Shown: positions 15,533-23,506, counted from the stretch's first letter. The stretch: DNA of 30,297 bases from JAXDJJ01 sp034665745 (GCA_034665745.1 JAXDJJ010000069.1:1-30297); one strand, 5' to 3'. Program-made: numbers and translations. Notes: generated by a model not told the origin, from the letters alone.

Positions 15533-15581
15533 ACCGGCTTCGCCGGTCCTGTTGCTAAGCCGGTGTCGGCGTAGCCGACAC
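15533..15581 (+). terminator. Two tandem perfect hairpins after the receiver gene
   Basis: Hairpin 1 has stem ACCGGC/GCCGGT (15533-15538 and 15542-15547) with loop TTC. Hairpin 2 has stem GTGTCGGC/GCCGACAC (15563-15570 and 15574-15581) with loop GTA. Neither has a following T-run, so this is not a classical intrinsic terminator. It may end transcription in an actinobacterial style, stabilise the 3' end, or protect against read-through into the prepilin peptidase. Confidence 0.55.
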
Positions 15582-15608
15582 GTGACTTAGTAGTCCCTCA
15601 ATCTCATC

Positions 15609-16391
15609 GTGACCTGGACCGCTTACTGGACCGTCGTCGCGGGCCTCGCGGGACTCATCTTCGGAAGCTTCGGCACCGTCGTCGCCTATCGGGTTCCGCG
15701 CAAGGAGTCGATCGTGACGGGGCGGAGCAAGTGCCCCTCATGCGGCACGCAGATCGTCTGGTACGACAACATCCCGGTATTCAGTTACCTCTTTCTCCGC
15801 GGGAAGAGCCGGTGCTGTGGGACGCGGATCTCACCGCGCTATCTCTGGATCGAACTAACAACAGGCATCTTGTGGGCTCTTCTCGTGTGGCGCTTCGACA
15901 TCTCGTTCACGGTTGTGGTCTACGCAGCATTCTTCTGGGTGTTGGTCGTCCTCACGGCGATCGACCTCGAGCACAAGCTCCTGCCGAACAAGATCGTCTA
16001 CCCGGCGTTCATCGCATCTTGGATCGCGTTGCCGATCGTTGCGCTGGTTGCTGCGGACGGGGACCTGGCGAACCTCAAGGACGCCGCGCTCGGCGCGTTG
16101 ATCTTCGGAGGATTCCTCTTCATCGTTGCGTTCATCGCGCCCGCGGGGATGGGTGGGGGCGACGTCAAGCTGGGTTTCGTACTCGGTACTTACCTCGGGT
16201 ACGCCGGCGGTATCGGGGTAACGCTCGTCGGGATGTTCTTGTCGTTCTTGTTGGGTGGGGTCGTGGGAGTCGTCCTGCTACTCAGGGGTGAAGGACGCAA
16301 AGCGGCGGTTCCGTTCGGTCCCTTCCTCGCCGCGGGAACGGTGCTCGCGGTCTTCGTTGGCCAGCGATTGCTCGACTGGTACCTGCACTGA
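15609..16391 (+). CDS. Prepilin peptidase (A24 family)
   Basis: 260 residues from GTG 15609. An N-terminal domain with CPSCG (residues 38-42) and RCCGTRIS forms the zinc-binding loop seen in bifunctional PilD/ComC-type enzymes. The two catalytic Asp residues are in TAIDLEHKLLPN and in GMGGGDVKLG (the GxGD motif). About seven to eight TM helices follow the family plan. It cleaves, and may N-methylate, type IV pilin or pseudopilin precursors. No other pilus gene is in the window. The stop is separated from the convergent HD-GYP stop by a single base. Confidence 0.92.
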   Translation: MTWTAYWTVVAGLAGLIFGSFGTVVAYRVPRKESIVTGRSKCPSCGTQIVWYDNIPVFSYLFLRGKSRCCGTRISPRYLWIELTTGILWALLVWRFDISFTVVVYAAFFWVLVVLTAIDLEHKLLPNKIVYPAFIASWIALPIVALVAADGDLANLKDAALGALIFGGFLFIVAFIAPAGMGGGDVKLGFVLGTYLGYAGGIGVTLVGMFLSFLLGGVVGVVLLLRGEGRKAAVPFGPFLAAGTVLAVFVGQRLLDWYLH

Positions 16392-16392
16392 A

Positions 16393-17400
16393 CTAGATCG
16401 GCAACGTCACCGAGCTGTCGAGGTAGACGTGTGCGGCGAGCTCCGCAAGGCTCGGGTCGAACTGGGTCCCGGAGTGGGCCAAGATCTCGCGTATCGCTTC
16501 CTCGAACGTCACCGGCAAGCGGTAGGGACGGATCGATGTCATTGCGTCGATCGAGTCCGCTATCGAGAACAAGCGGGCGGCCCCCGGGATGTCTTCGCCC
16601 CTGAGCTTGTCCGGGTACCCGTCGCCATCCCAGCGCTCGTGGTGGTGGCGGATCACGTTGCGGACGGATTCGGGGAAACCGAGCGGTGCAACGATGCGTT
16701 CACCGAGGATGGGGTGGGTGTTCAACACCCTGCGCTCGGTGTCAGTGAGCTTGTCGGGCTTGTTGAGGATGGATTCCGGGATTCCGATCTTGCCGACATC
16801 GTGTAGGAGGAATCCGGCTTCGAGCGCTTCGCTAGGCATCGCGTCTTCCAGCAGAGCAGCGTGCGCTAGACGGATCGCCATGTGTGTCACGCGTTCGGCG
16901 TGACCACCGGTGTACGAGTCTTTGAGCTCGAGCGCCGAAGCGAGAGCACGAGCGGCGCTCATCATGGATCCGATCGCCTGGGCATCTCCCTCGCCATGGA
17001 GAACCGAAGCTGCGGGCGCGTCGTAGAACGCACCACCCTCGGCTACCTGAGCCACTGCCATCGCAACGCGATCGGCCGACGTCCCACGCATGACATAGGC
17101 ACCGATGCCCATGCCGAGAGCCTCGGCTGCGGTGCGCTGGTCTGCCTGGCTGGCGATGACCACCGTGCGACGTTCGAGCCGCGCTTGCTTGACGAGACGC
17201 AGAGGAGCACATGGGTCCGGGTCGGCGTGGTTCGTCACCACGACTACGACGTCGATGTTCTTGGCGGTGGCCGAGAGGTCACCGATGTCGATGTTCTTCG
17301 GAACGACGATCTGTGACGACCGAGATCCGAGCGCGGACTGGAGACCAACCCAAAGGGCGGCGTCACCACCGAGCAGGAGGATCCGGATGGGCCGGGCCAT
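16393..17400 (-). CDS. HD-GYP domain phosphodiesterase with N-terminal pseudo-receiver
   Basis: 335 residues from ATG 17400, overlapping the upstream stop by one base (TGATG); the longer open frame upstream is a shadow. The C-terminal HD-GYP domain (about 150-330) has the HD pair H200-D201 in FLLHDVGKIG, HHHERWDGDGYP (GYP at 261-263), and the extra conserved residues of active enzymes that hydrolyse c-di-GMP to GMP. Residues 1-125 look like a receiver fold but lack the acidic pair and the phospho-Asp (VVVVVTNHADPDP in its place). Signal input is therefore not standard phosphorylation. It is the last gene of a c-di-GMP operon headed by a diguanylate cyclase. Confidence 0.9.
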   Translation of the reverse strand: MARPIRILLLGGDAALWVGLQSALGSRSSQIVVPKNIDIGDLSATAKNIDVVVVVTNHADPDPCAPLRLVKQARLERRTVVIASQADQRTAAEALGMGIGAYVMRGTSADRVAMAVAQVAEGGAFYDAPAASVLHGEGDAQAIGSMMSAARALASALELKDSYTGGHAERVTHMAIRLAHAALLEDAMPSEALEAGFLLHDVGKIGIPESILNKPDKLTDTERRVLNTHPILGERIVAPLGFPESVRNVIRHHHERWDGDGYPDKLRGEDIPGAARLFSIADSIDAMTSIRPYRLPVTFEEAIREILAHSGTQFDPSLAELAAHVYLDSSVTLPI

Positions 17401-17858
17401 CAGACCGTCGTCATCCCGAGTCGTTCCATCTGGCTCGCACGCTCGAGCATGCTCTTGCGACGCTCTTCCCGGGCAGCCGGCTCGAGGTCGATGAGCTCTT
17501 GGATGATCCCCGCGACGGCGGCCGGCGAGAATGGCTTCGTGAGGTGAGCGTGGGCACCGATCTGAAGGCCCTCCATCGCACGTGCAGGTGTGCTCGTGGC
17601 GGAAAGCACTACAACAACGAGGTTCTCGAGTCGGTTCTCGTCGCGGAGTCTCCGCAACGCAGTCATGCCGTCGGTCTGCGGCATGGCGAGATCGAGGATG
17701 ACGGCATCCCACTCACCGGCGGCGACCTGCTCCAAAGCTTCCTCACCGTTCGCGGCTTCGCCGATCTCCATGCCGGCGAGAGTGAGGTTCAGCCCCACGA
17801 TCGTGCGGATGTCCGGATCGTCATCAACGACGAGAACCCTGGCGGCCGAGGTGCTCAT
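17400..17858 (-). CDS. Response regulator receiver protein with short helical tail
   Basis: 152 residues from ATG 17858 (ATGA overlap with the upstream gene); the open frame to 18149 is shadow. The receiver has D12-D14, phospho-acceptor D56 (ILDLAMP), S87 and K108 (LTKPF). Residues 120-152 form a charged helix (AAREERRKSMLERASQMERL) and no recognised output domain. It sits between a REC-GGDEF-HTH protein and a pseudo-REC HD-GYP protein, so it may pass a phospho-signal or dimerise with one of them. Confidence 0.9.
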   Translation of the reverse strand: MSTSAARVLVVDDDPDIRTIVGLNLTLAGMEIGEAANGEEALEQVAAGEWDAVILDLAMPQTDGMTALRRLRDENRLENLVVVVLSATSTPARAMEGLQIGAHAHLTKPFSPAAVAGIIQELIDLEPAAREERRKSMLERASQMERLGMTTV

Positions 17859-19027
17859 GCGTCCACCTGATGTTCTTCGGTGGCGAGTTTCTCCAACCGA
17901 TTGACGAGCTCGCGGAAGTTCGAGCGAGCGAACTCCGCCAAGCGGAGGTCCGGGTCGACGTGAAGTTTGCGACGGATGCGCGCCTTGTGGCTCCGAACCG
18001 TTCCCGGACGGATCCCCATGCGCTTGGCGATGTCTTGTTCGGTCCGTCGGTTCGCGAGGTGGGCTAGGACGTCCCATTCGCGATCGGTCAACTCCTCCGA
18101 CAACGCGATCGGGTTGATGCTGCGTCGCCTCGGATCGTCCGAACGCCACGATCGATTGCCACCGGACTCTTTGGCACGGAACAACGCGATCTCTGCTTTC
18201 GCCACGAGCTCTTCGGGCTTACGACCGGATGAGAACTCCGCGGTTCCGATAGAGATCGATAGGGGAGTGCCCTCGCACTCGATCTTCGAGACCGCATGGC
18301 GACAACGCTCGGCGGCGAGATAGGAAGTTGCGATATCTGTCTCGGGAAGGATGGCTGCGAACTCGTCGCCGCCGTATCGGTAGACCCCATCTGCCCTGCG
18401 GAATACCGCGCGCAAGACGAAAGCGATCTCTTGGAGCAGCTCGTCTCCTGCGTCTTTGCCGATCTTGTCGTTGATCTCGCCCATGCCGTCTAGGTCGATC
18501 AACATGATCGAGAGAGCTGCATTGCTCCGATCCGATCGAGAAACCTCTTGAGCCAAACGTTCGTCGAATTCGCCACGACCCGGAAGCCCGGTCTGACGAT
18601 CGGAAACCATGCGCGACGAGATCTGTTGGTGACGGGCACTCGTTCGGGCGGCTACGCCGACCCGCGCGACGAGCTCACGCTTCTCGACCGGCTTCGCGAT
18701 GTAGTCGACGGCGCCGCTCTCGAGACCCTTAACGCGCTCGTCCAGACCACTGAGGGCCGAGAGGAAGATCACCGGGATGTCCTTGGTGCTATCGCTCGCC
18801 GAGAGCTGCTTGAGGACCTGCGCCCCGTCCATCCCCGGCATCATCATGTCGAGCAGGATCACGTCGGGGTGCTGTTCACTCGCCAGCGTGACGCAGCGCG
18901 AGCCGTTATCCGCTTGGATCACGTCGAATCCGTCACCGAGCTGGAGTTGGGCCAGAGATCTGAGGTCGTCGTCGTCGTCGACAACAAGTACCAGAGGCCG
19001 GTCTCTGACCGGAACAGCTTCAACCAT
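17855..19027 (-). CDS. REC-GGDEF-LuxR HTH fusion: diguanylate cyclase with DNA-binding domain
   Basis: 390 residues, ATG 19027 with SD GAAGGGG about 7 nt upstream. Domain order is a receiver (about 10-125; phospho-acceptor D60, K112), a GGDEF domain (about 140-295; intact GGDEF at 219-223, with the inhibitory I-site RxxD at 210-213, five residues upstream), and a LuxR/FixJ-type helix-turn-helix (about 310-370; LTDREWDVLAHLANRRTEQDIAKRMGIRPGTVRSH). It should make c-di-GMP under phosphorylation control, with product feedback, and also bind DNA. GGDEF proteins with a C-terminal LuxR HTH are uncommon. It leads the operon with a receiver and an HD-GYP enzyme. Confidence 0.9.
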   Translation of the reverse strand: MVEAVPVRDRPLVLVVDDDDDLRSLAQLQLGDGFDVIQADNGSRCVTLASEQHPDVILLDMMMPGMDGAQVLKQLSASDSTKDIPVIFLSALSGLDERVKGLESGAVDYIAKPVEKRELVARVGVAARTSARHQQISSRMVSDRQTGLPGRGEFDERLAQEVSRSDRSNAALSIMLIDLDGMGEINDKIGKDAGDELLQEIAFVLRAVFRRADGVYRYGGDEFAAILPETDIATSYLAAERCRHAVSKIECEGTPLSISIGTAEFSSGRKPEELVAKAEIALFRAKESGGNRSWRSDDPRRRSINPIALSEELTDREWDVLAHLANRRTEQDIAKRMGIRPGTVRSHKARIRRKLHVDPDLRLAEFARSNFRELVNRLEKLATEEHQVDA

Positions 19028-19170
19028 GCGAACGCCCCTTCGTTGGTGCTAGATGCTCTGGATGACGATGGCACCTCACCTCGTGGTGGGGAATGAACCG
19101 AACGGGCTATTTCGTCTAGTCACGAGGGACTAGCGCCCCCTTTGATCGCCACCACGCTTACGATGGGTCG
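19028..19170. promoter_or_regulatory. Divergent promoter region with perfect dyad CTAGTC-N6-GACTAG
   Basis: 143 bp between the c-di-GMP operon and the DUF5319-ParA operon. A perfect 6-6-6 inverted repeat lies at 19116-19133 (CTAGTC, spacer ACGAGG, GACTAG), and a smaller CACC-TCGT-GGTG repeat is nearby. TACGAT (19159-19164) is exactly 6 nt before ATG 19171, giving a leaderless transcript for DUF5319. The dyad is a good candidate operator for the LuxR HTH encoded next door. Confidence 0.5.
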
Positions 19171-19626
19171 ATGGATGAGAGCGGTTACCCAGAGGAAGAA
19201 GCCCCACTAGGCGATGACGAGCGTGAGGCCCTTCAGAACGACCTCTTGGACGTCGAGGCGCTGAAGGCCCTGCTGAACCCCCGCGGGATAAAGGGCGCCG
19301 TCTTCTATTGCCCTGACTGCGACGAGGACCATTACCTCGGCTGGGATCTACTGGCCGGGAACCTCACCGAGCTACTCGAGCAAGGCGAATCGCCGATGCA
19401 CGAGCCGGCGTTCGATCCTGATCCGAGCGAGTACGTGTCGTGGGATTACGCCCGCGGCTTGTTGGATGGATACGAGAACTTCTCGGACGAAGCTCTTAAC
19501 GAAGTCGCCGATCAGTTGGCGATTGAGCTCACCTCGCGCGGGTGGCCAGGCGCGGATGTCAAATCGCTGTTGGCGCGCCTCGACCTGCCGATGGCAGTAG
19601 AGGAAGGCCAGGAGCCTTCGGTTTGA
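19171..19626 (+). CDS. DUF5319 family protein
   Basis: 151 residues, ATG 19171 with TACGAT exactly 6 nt upstream. The conserved core is present: acidic N-terminus, RGIKGAVFYCPDCDEDHYLGWDLL (C47, C50, H54 as a possible metal site), HEPAFDPDPSEYVSWDYARG. The family is found in Actinobacteria and has no known function. The C-terminal part (about 115-151) is longer than in mycobacterial members. The stop overlaps the ParA start (TGATG), so a functional link to ParA is likely. Confidence 0.82.
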   Translation: MDESGYPEEEAPLGDDEREALQNDLLDVEALKALLNPRGIKGAVFYCPDCDEDHYLGWDLLAGNLTELLEQGESPMHEPAFDPDPSEYVSWDYARGLLDGYENFSDEALNEVADQLAIELTSRGWPGADVKSLLARLDLPMAVEEGQEPSV

Positions 19627-20411
19627 TGCCGCGTGTTCTCGCCTTCGCCAACCAGAAAGGCGGAGTGGCGAAGACCACGACGACCTTGTCCATCTCGGCG
19701 GCCTTGGCCGAACGCGGGCGTCGCGTCCTTGCGGTCGACATGGACCCTCAGGGGGCACTGACCTATTCGATGGGCATCGATCCCGACACGTTGGACGAGA
19801 CCGTCAACGACGTGTTGGTGCGACGTTTGCCGGTCGAGAAGGTCGTCGTCTCGAGAGAGTTCGATCTTCTCCCCGCCAACATCGACCTTGCGGGTGCTGA
19901 GGCCGTGCTTCTCGCGAAGACGGGTCGCGAGTACGCGTTGCAACGAGCGTTGCGAGATGTTCTTCCTGCGTACGACTACATCTTGATCGACTGTCCTCCG
20001 TCGCTCGGCATCCTCACGATCAATTCGCTGACAGCGGCACATGGCGTCGTGATCCCTCTGCAGTGCGAAGCGTTGTCTCACCGCGGTGTGGGTCAGCTCA
20101 TCGAAACGGTTGGTGACATCCGGCATTTCACTAACCCCGACCTCGAGTTGGTCGGAGTTATCCCAACGATGTTCGACGGACGCTCGAATCACGCTAAGGA
20201 GGTGCTAGAAGACGTCGGGTCCCGCTACAACCTGCCCGTCCTCGGCCCCCCCGTGCGCAAGTCGATCCGCTTCGCCGAGGCCAGTCAGGCCGGGAAGTCG
20301 ATCCTTGCCTATGCCCCGTCCCATCCGGGGGCCGAGGCTTACAGAGCGCTGGCTGGGGTACTGGAAGGCGAGGAACCGATGACCGACCATCGAGTCGAGG
20401 AGAGCCAGTGA
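19626..20411 (+). CDS. ParA/MinD-type P-loop ATPase
   Basis: 261 residues from ATG 19626; the frame is open further upstream only as shadow. The deviant Walker A motif is KGGVAKTTTT (signature K11, K16), Walker A' is VLAVDMDPQG, and LIDCPPSLGILT is the Walker B region. The short N-terminus without an HTH fits chromosomal Soj-type ParA proteins that move cargo over the nucleoid. No ParB or parS site is seen. Neighbours are DUF5319, a Zn-ribbon protein that starts inside its stop (GTGA), and an H1-like protein. The cargo may be something other than a replication origin. Confidence 0.92.
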   Translation: MPRVLAFANQKGGVAKTTTTLSISAALAERGRRVLAVDMDPQGALTYSMGIDPDTLDETVNDVLVRRLPVEKVVVSREFDLLPANIDLAGAEAVLLAKTGREYALQRALRDVLPAYDYILIDCPPSLGILTINSLTAAHGVVIPLQCEALSHRGVGQLIETVGDIRHFTNPDLELVGVIPTMFDGRSNHAKEVLEDVGSRYNLPVLGPPVRKSIRFAEASQAGKSILAYAPSHPGAEAYRALAGVLEGEEPMTDHRVEESQ

Positions 20412-20653
20412 CAGGTCCGGGCGCGTCTGCACCTGGGAAGCACGCCTTGTACAGCGCGAGCGAGAAGAAGTCGATGTCGTGCACCGTCGAGTGTTCGGAC
20501 TGCCGCGAGGAGACACGCGTCTCTTATGTCGAGCTAGCGGCCCTCATGTTTCCCGTTCATTTCCATCTACCGCTGGTCAAGTACCACCACTCGTGGTTCC
20601 GCTGCCCTTCGTGCGGCAAGCGAACGTGGTTGCGGATCCATCTAGACAGGTAG
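20408..20653 (+). CDS. Small zinc-ribbon protein
   Basis: 81 residues from GTG 20408, coupled by a 4-nt overlap to parA. Two zinc knuckles (C29-x2-C32 and C66-x2-C69) flank a hydrophobic segment (about 40-58). The pattern HALYS...CTVECSDC...TRVSYVEL...FRCPSCGKRTWLRI is a small family I associate with Actinobacteria; its function is unknown. It may bind nucleic acid or a partner protein of the ParA. Confidence 0.8.
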   Translation: MTGPGASAPGKHALYSASEKKSMSCTVECSDCREETRVSYVELAALMFPVHFHLPLVKYHHSWFRCPSCGKRTWLRIHLDR

Positions 20654-20689
20654 TCTCGGGCGTAATCGGGGCGCTAAGGGAGGCAAGTC

Positions 20690-21187
20690 ATGGCACGTAA
20701 GTCGAAGACGGCGAAGCAGGTCGCAGAGGCGCGCAAGCAGATCCGGGGTGTCACCAAGGAACTCGGTAAGGCAAGTCGCAAGGCTGCCGACACAGCACGC
20801 AAGACCGCTAGAGAGGTCGCCAAGACGCGCGACGCGAAGCAGGCGAAGAAGCAACTGAAGGCAGCTACCGGTGCCGCCAAGCTTGCCGTCGGTGCGGCAT
20901 CAACCTTGGCCAAGACCGCCCTCGACGCGGGACGCAAGTCGGCGAAGGGTCTCGGGAAGTCCAAAGAGGTCAAGAACGTCAAGAAGAGCGCGGGCAAGGC
21001 CACCGCAGCGACGAAGAAGGCTGCCAAGTCGACCGCCAAGAACGCACGCAAGTCGGGGACCGCGGCCGTGAAGCAGGCTCGGGCTTCGAGTGCGGCTGCG
21101 GCCAAGAAGGCACAGAAGCGGGGGTCCTCGACCGCCAAGACCGTGTCCAAGAAGGCTTCCGCAGCGAAGAAGTCTGTCTCCCGCTAA
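20690..21187 (+). CDS. Histone H1-like Lys/Ala-rich basic protein
   Basis: 165 residues, ATG 20690 with strong SD AAGGGAGG (20676-20683) 6 nt upstream. Nearly all of it is Lys, Ala, Ser, Thr, Arg and Gly, with repeated AAKKA/KSAK-type stretches, as in bacterial H1-like (Hc1/AlgP-like) proteins and the tails of actinobacterial HU. Such proteins are intrinsically disordered and bind and compact DNA. There are almost no aromatic residues. It sits downstream of ParA, so a nucleoid role is plausible. TAGTCT (20651-20656) overlapping the preceding stop may be its own -10. Confidence 0.8.
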   Translation: MARKSKTAKQVAEARKQIRGVTKELGKASRKAADTARKTAREVAKTRDAKQAKKQLKAATGAAKLAVGAASTLAKTALDAGRKSAKGLGKSKEVKNVKKSAGKATAATKKAAKSTAKNARKSGTAAVKQARASSAAAAKKAQKRGSSTAKTVSKKASAAKKSVSR

Positions 21188-21222
21188 TCCTCAGTTAGGC
21201 CGCGAAAAGGCCGACAATCTAG

Positions 21223-22152
21223 GTGATGGAAAACTCGCAGCCCTCGCGCGCCCAGTGGCTCCGGCGCCTTGCCACGCGCAAGCGTGACCGCGTTGGGATC
21301 GTGCTGTCCGGGGGAGGGCCTCTAGGAGCACTCCAGGTAGGCGCCCTCAAAGCCCTGTTCGAATCCGGGGTTCGGCCCGATCTCGTTACCGGCACCTCGG
21401 TCGGTGCCATCAACGCCTCGTTCCTGGCCTTCAACCCAACCGTCGAAGGTGTGAGTGAGATGGAGCGCTACTGGCGGGCTCTCGGCGAGGACGATCTTTT
21501 CCCAGGCGGCCGCTTCCGGGCATCGTGGGCCCGCATGTTCGTTCGGGGCAGCAAGGTGTTCGAGAACTCTGGTCTCAGGCGGATGGTCGAGTCGACCCTC
21601 GGTCCTCAGGCGAGGTTCGAGGATGCAGCGGTCCCACTTGGTGTTGTTGCTACGGACCTCGAGACCGGGGCCGAGCGCGTGTTCACGTCCGGCCCGCTCG
21701 TCGATCCCGTGCTGGCTTCCGCTGCCATGCCGGGGGTCTACCCACCGGTCGAGATCGAAGGTCGGATGTACACCGACGGCGGCGTTGCGAACAACGTACC
21801 GATCGCTCCCGCGGTCAACATGGGTGCAACGACCCTTTACGTCCTCAACTCCACCTCGCACACGAACCAACGCCGGCCGTTGGTGCGTCCGATGGACTAC
21901 TTCTTCCACGCATTCACTCTCGCGAGGGCCCAGCGTCTCTCTATAGACCTGCGGTTGTACTCCGAGCGGGTGAACCTCGTGATGATCCCGACACCGTCGT
22001 TCGACTTCTTCGTCCCATTCGCATCGATGGAGCACACGGATCGCTTGATCGACCTCTCCTATAAGCACACGAAGAAGTTCCTCGCCGGGCAGCTCGCCCC
22101 GAGCGAAGGTGGCCTCCAACCCACCATCGAGGTGGTCAACCCCGCCACATAA
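21223..22152 (+). CDS. Patatin-like phospholipase
   Basis: 309 residues (GTG 21223; ATG 21226 is one codon inside). Patatin landmarks are the oxyanion-hole glycines in LSGGGPLGALQVG (29-40), the nucleophile S59 in GTSVG (57-61), and the catalytic Asp in TDGGVANNVP (D185). The family uses a Ser-Asp dyad to hydrolyse acyl esters of phospholipids. There is no signal peptide; the basic N-terminus may contact membranes. GACAAT about 7 nt before ATG 21226 could be a -10 for a leaderless message. Confidence 0.92.
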   Translation: MMENSQPSRAQWLRRLATRKRDRVGIVLSGGGPLGALQVGALKALFESGVRPDLVTGTSVGAINASFLAFNPTVEGVSEMERYWRALGEDDLFPGGRFRASWARMFVRGSKVFENSGLRRMVESTLGPQARFEDAAVPLGVVATDLETGAERVFTSGPLVDPVLASAAMPGVYPPVEIEGRMYTDGGVANNVPIAPAVNMGATTLYVLNSTSHTNQRRPLVRPMDYFFHAFTLARAQRLSIDLRLYSERVNLVMIPTPSFDFFVPFASMEHTDRLIDLSYKHTKKFLAGQLAPSEGGLQPTIEVVNPAT

Positions 22153-22177
22153 GGCTGCGAAGTAGGGTGACGACGTC

Positions 22178-23503
22178 GTGGCCGACACTCAAGAGCGTGT
22201 AGACGAGCAGAAGAAGGCGTCAGCCGAGCCGATCGGCAAGGCAGCCCGTTTCGAGAAGCCCACCGACGACATGTCACCGTTCGAGGCCGCGACCTACTTC
22301 TTCCACAACTCCGCCGACCGCTTGAAGCTCCACGACGACATGCGCGAGGTCCTCGCCACGTCTTATCGAGAGCTCGCCGTCCAGGTGCCCCTCCGGATGG
22401 ACGACGGGAAGATGACTATCTACCGCGGCTTCCGCATCCAGCACAACGGCGCCCGGGGGCCCTACAAGGGCGGGATCCGCTTCCACCAGTCTGCCGACTT
22501 GGACGAGGTCCGCGCCCTCGCTGCCTTGATGACGTGGAAGAACGCGTTGATCGACGTTCCTTTCGGTGGGGCCAAGGGTGGCGTGCAGTGTGAACCCGGG
22601 TTGCTGTCCGAGACCGAGCTCGAACGACTGACGCGCCGATTCACCGAGATGATCAGCTACATCATCGGCGTGAACCGCGACATCCCGGCCCCCGACATGG
22701 GCACGAACGCTCAGACGATGGCGTGGATGATGGACGCGTACGGGAAGAAGTACGGCTACACGCCCGGCATCGTCACCGGCAAGCCCGTCGAGCTAGGCGG
22801 ATCACCCGGCCGCGAGGAAGCAACCGGACGCGGCGTGATCATGTGTACCGCCGAAGCCGCAGCGCGTACCGGCATGAACTTCGAGGGCGCTTCGGTCGCG
22901 ATCCAGGGCTACGGCAACGTCGGTTTCTGGGCCGCTGCGATCGCCGCCGAGCAAGGCGCCAACGTGGTCGCGGTGTCGGACGTCGGGGGTGGGACCTACG
23001 CGGAGAAGGGCATCGACCTGGCGGACCTCGCCAAGCACCGATCTGGGTCCGTATCAGTCACCGACTATCCGGGTGGTGAATCGGTCACGAACGAGGAGCT
23101 CCTCGAGTTGCAGTGCGACATCCTCATCCCCGCTGCCATCCAAGGCGTGATCACGACCAAGAACGCCGATGCCATCCGGGCGAAGATGCTCGTCGAGGCG
23201 GCTAATGGTCCGACCACGCCTGCGGCCGACAAGATCCTCGAGGACCGAGGCGTCACGGTCGTCCCCGACATCCTCTGCAACTCAGGCGGTGTGACCGTCT
23301 CTTACTTCGAGTGGGTCCAGAACATCCAGCAGTTCCGATGGGAGCTCGAGCAAGTGAACAAAGAGCTCGAGAAGCGGATGACCGCCGCCACCGAAGCCGT
23401 TTTCACCCGCTCGAAAGACGAGGGCACGTCCCTGAGAGATGCGGCCTTCGACATCGCCGTAGAGCGGGTCGCCCACGCAGCCGAGATCCGGGGATACGTC
23501 TAG
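22178..23503 (+). CDS. Glutamate dehydrogenase (Glu/Leu/Phe/Val family)
   Basis: 441 residues, GTG 22178. Glutamate-binding lysines are in GPYKGGIRFH (K97) and TWKNA (K121), the catalytic Lys is K133 in PFGGAKGGV, and the Rossmann loop is IQGYGNVG near residue 243. It is of hexameric class length. It interconverts glutamate and 2-oxoglutarate plus ammonia; coenzyme specificity is not certain. The first 30 residues are polar and extra to the core. The hut genes 2.3 kb downstream make glutamate, so a catabolic role is plausible. TAGGGT (22163-22168) lies 9 nt upstream. Confidence 0.94.
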   Translation: MADTQERVDEQKKASAEPIGKAARFEKPTDDMSPFEAATYFFHNSADRLKLHDDMREVLATSYRELAVQVPLRMDDGKMTIYRGFRIQHNGARGPYKGGIRFHQSADLDEVRALAALMTWKNALIDVPFGGAKGGVQCEPGLLSETELERLTRRFTEMISYIIGVNRDIPAPDMGTNAQTMAWMMDAYGKKYGYTPGIVTGKPVELGGSPGREEATGRGVIMCTAEAAARTGMNFEGASVAIQGYGNVGFWAAAIAAEQGANVVAVSDVGGGTYAEKGIDLADLAKHRSGSVSVTDYPGGESVTNEELLELQCDILIPAAIQGVITTKNADAIRAKMLVEAANGPTTPAADKILEDRGVTVVPDILCNSGGVTVSYFEWVQNIQQFRWELEQVNKELEKRMTAATEAVFTRSKDEGTSLRDAAFDIAVERVAHAAEIRGYV

Positions 23504-23506
23504 GCC

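Noticed and set aside
15609..16391. Prepilin peptidase as part of a local pilus or secretion locus
   Set aside because: No pilin, assembly ATPase or inner-membrane platform gene lies on either side, so the gene is isolated here.
17401..18149. Long N-terminal extensions of the HD-GYP (to 17712) and receiver (to 18149) genes
   Set aside because: Both extensions are Arg/Pro-rich shadows of neighbouring genes; the starts at 17400 and 17858 overlap the preceding stops and begin the folds properly.
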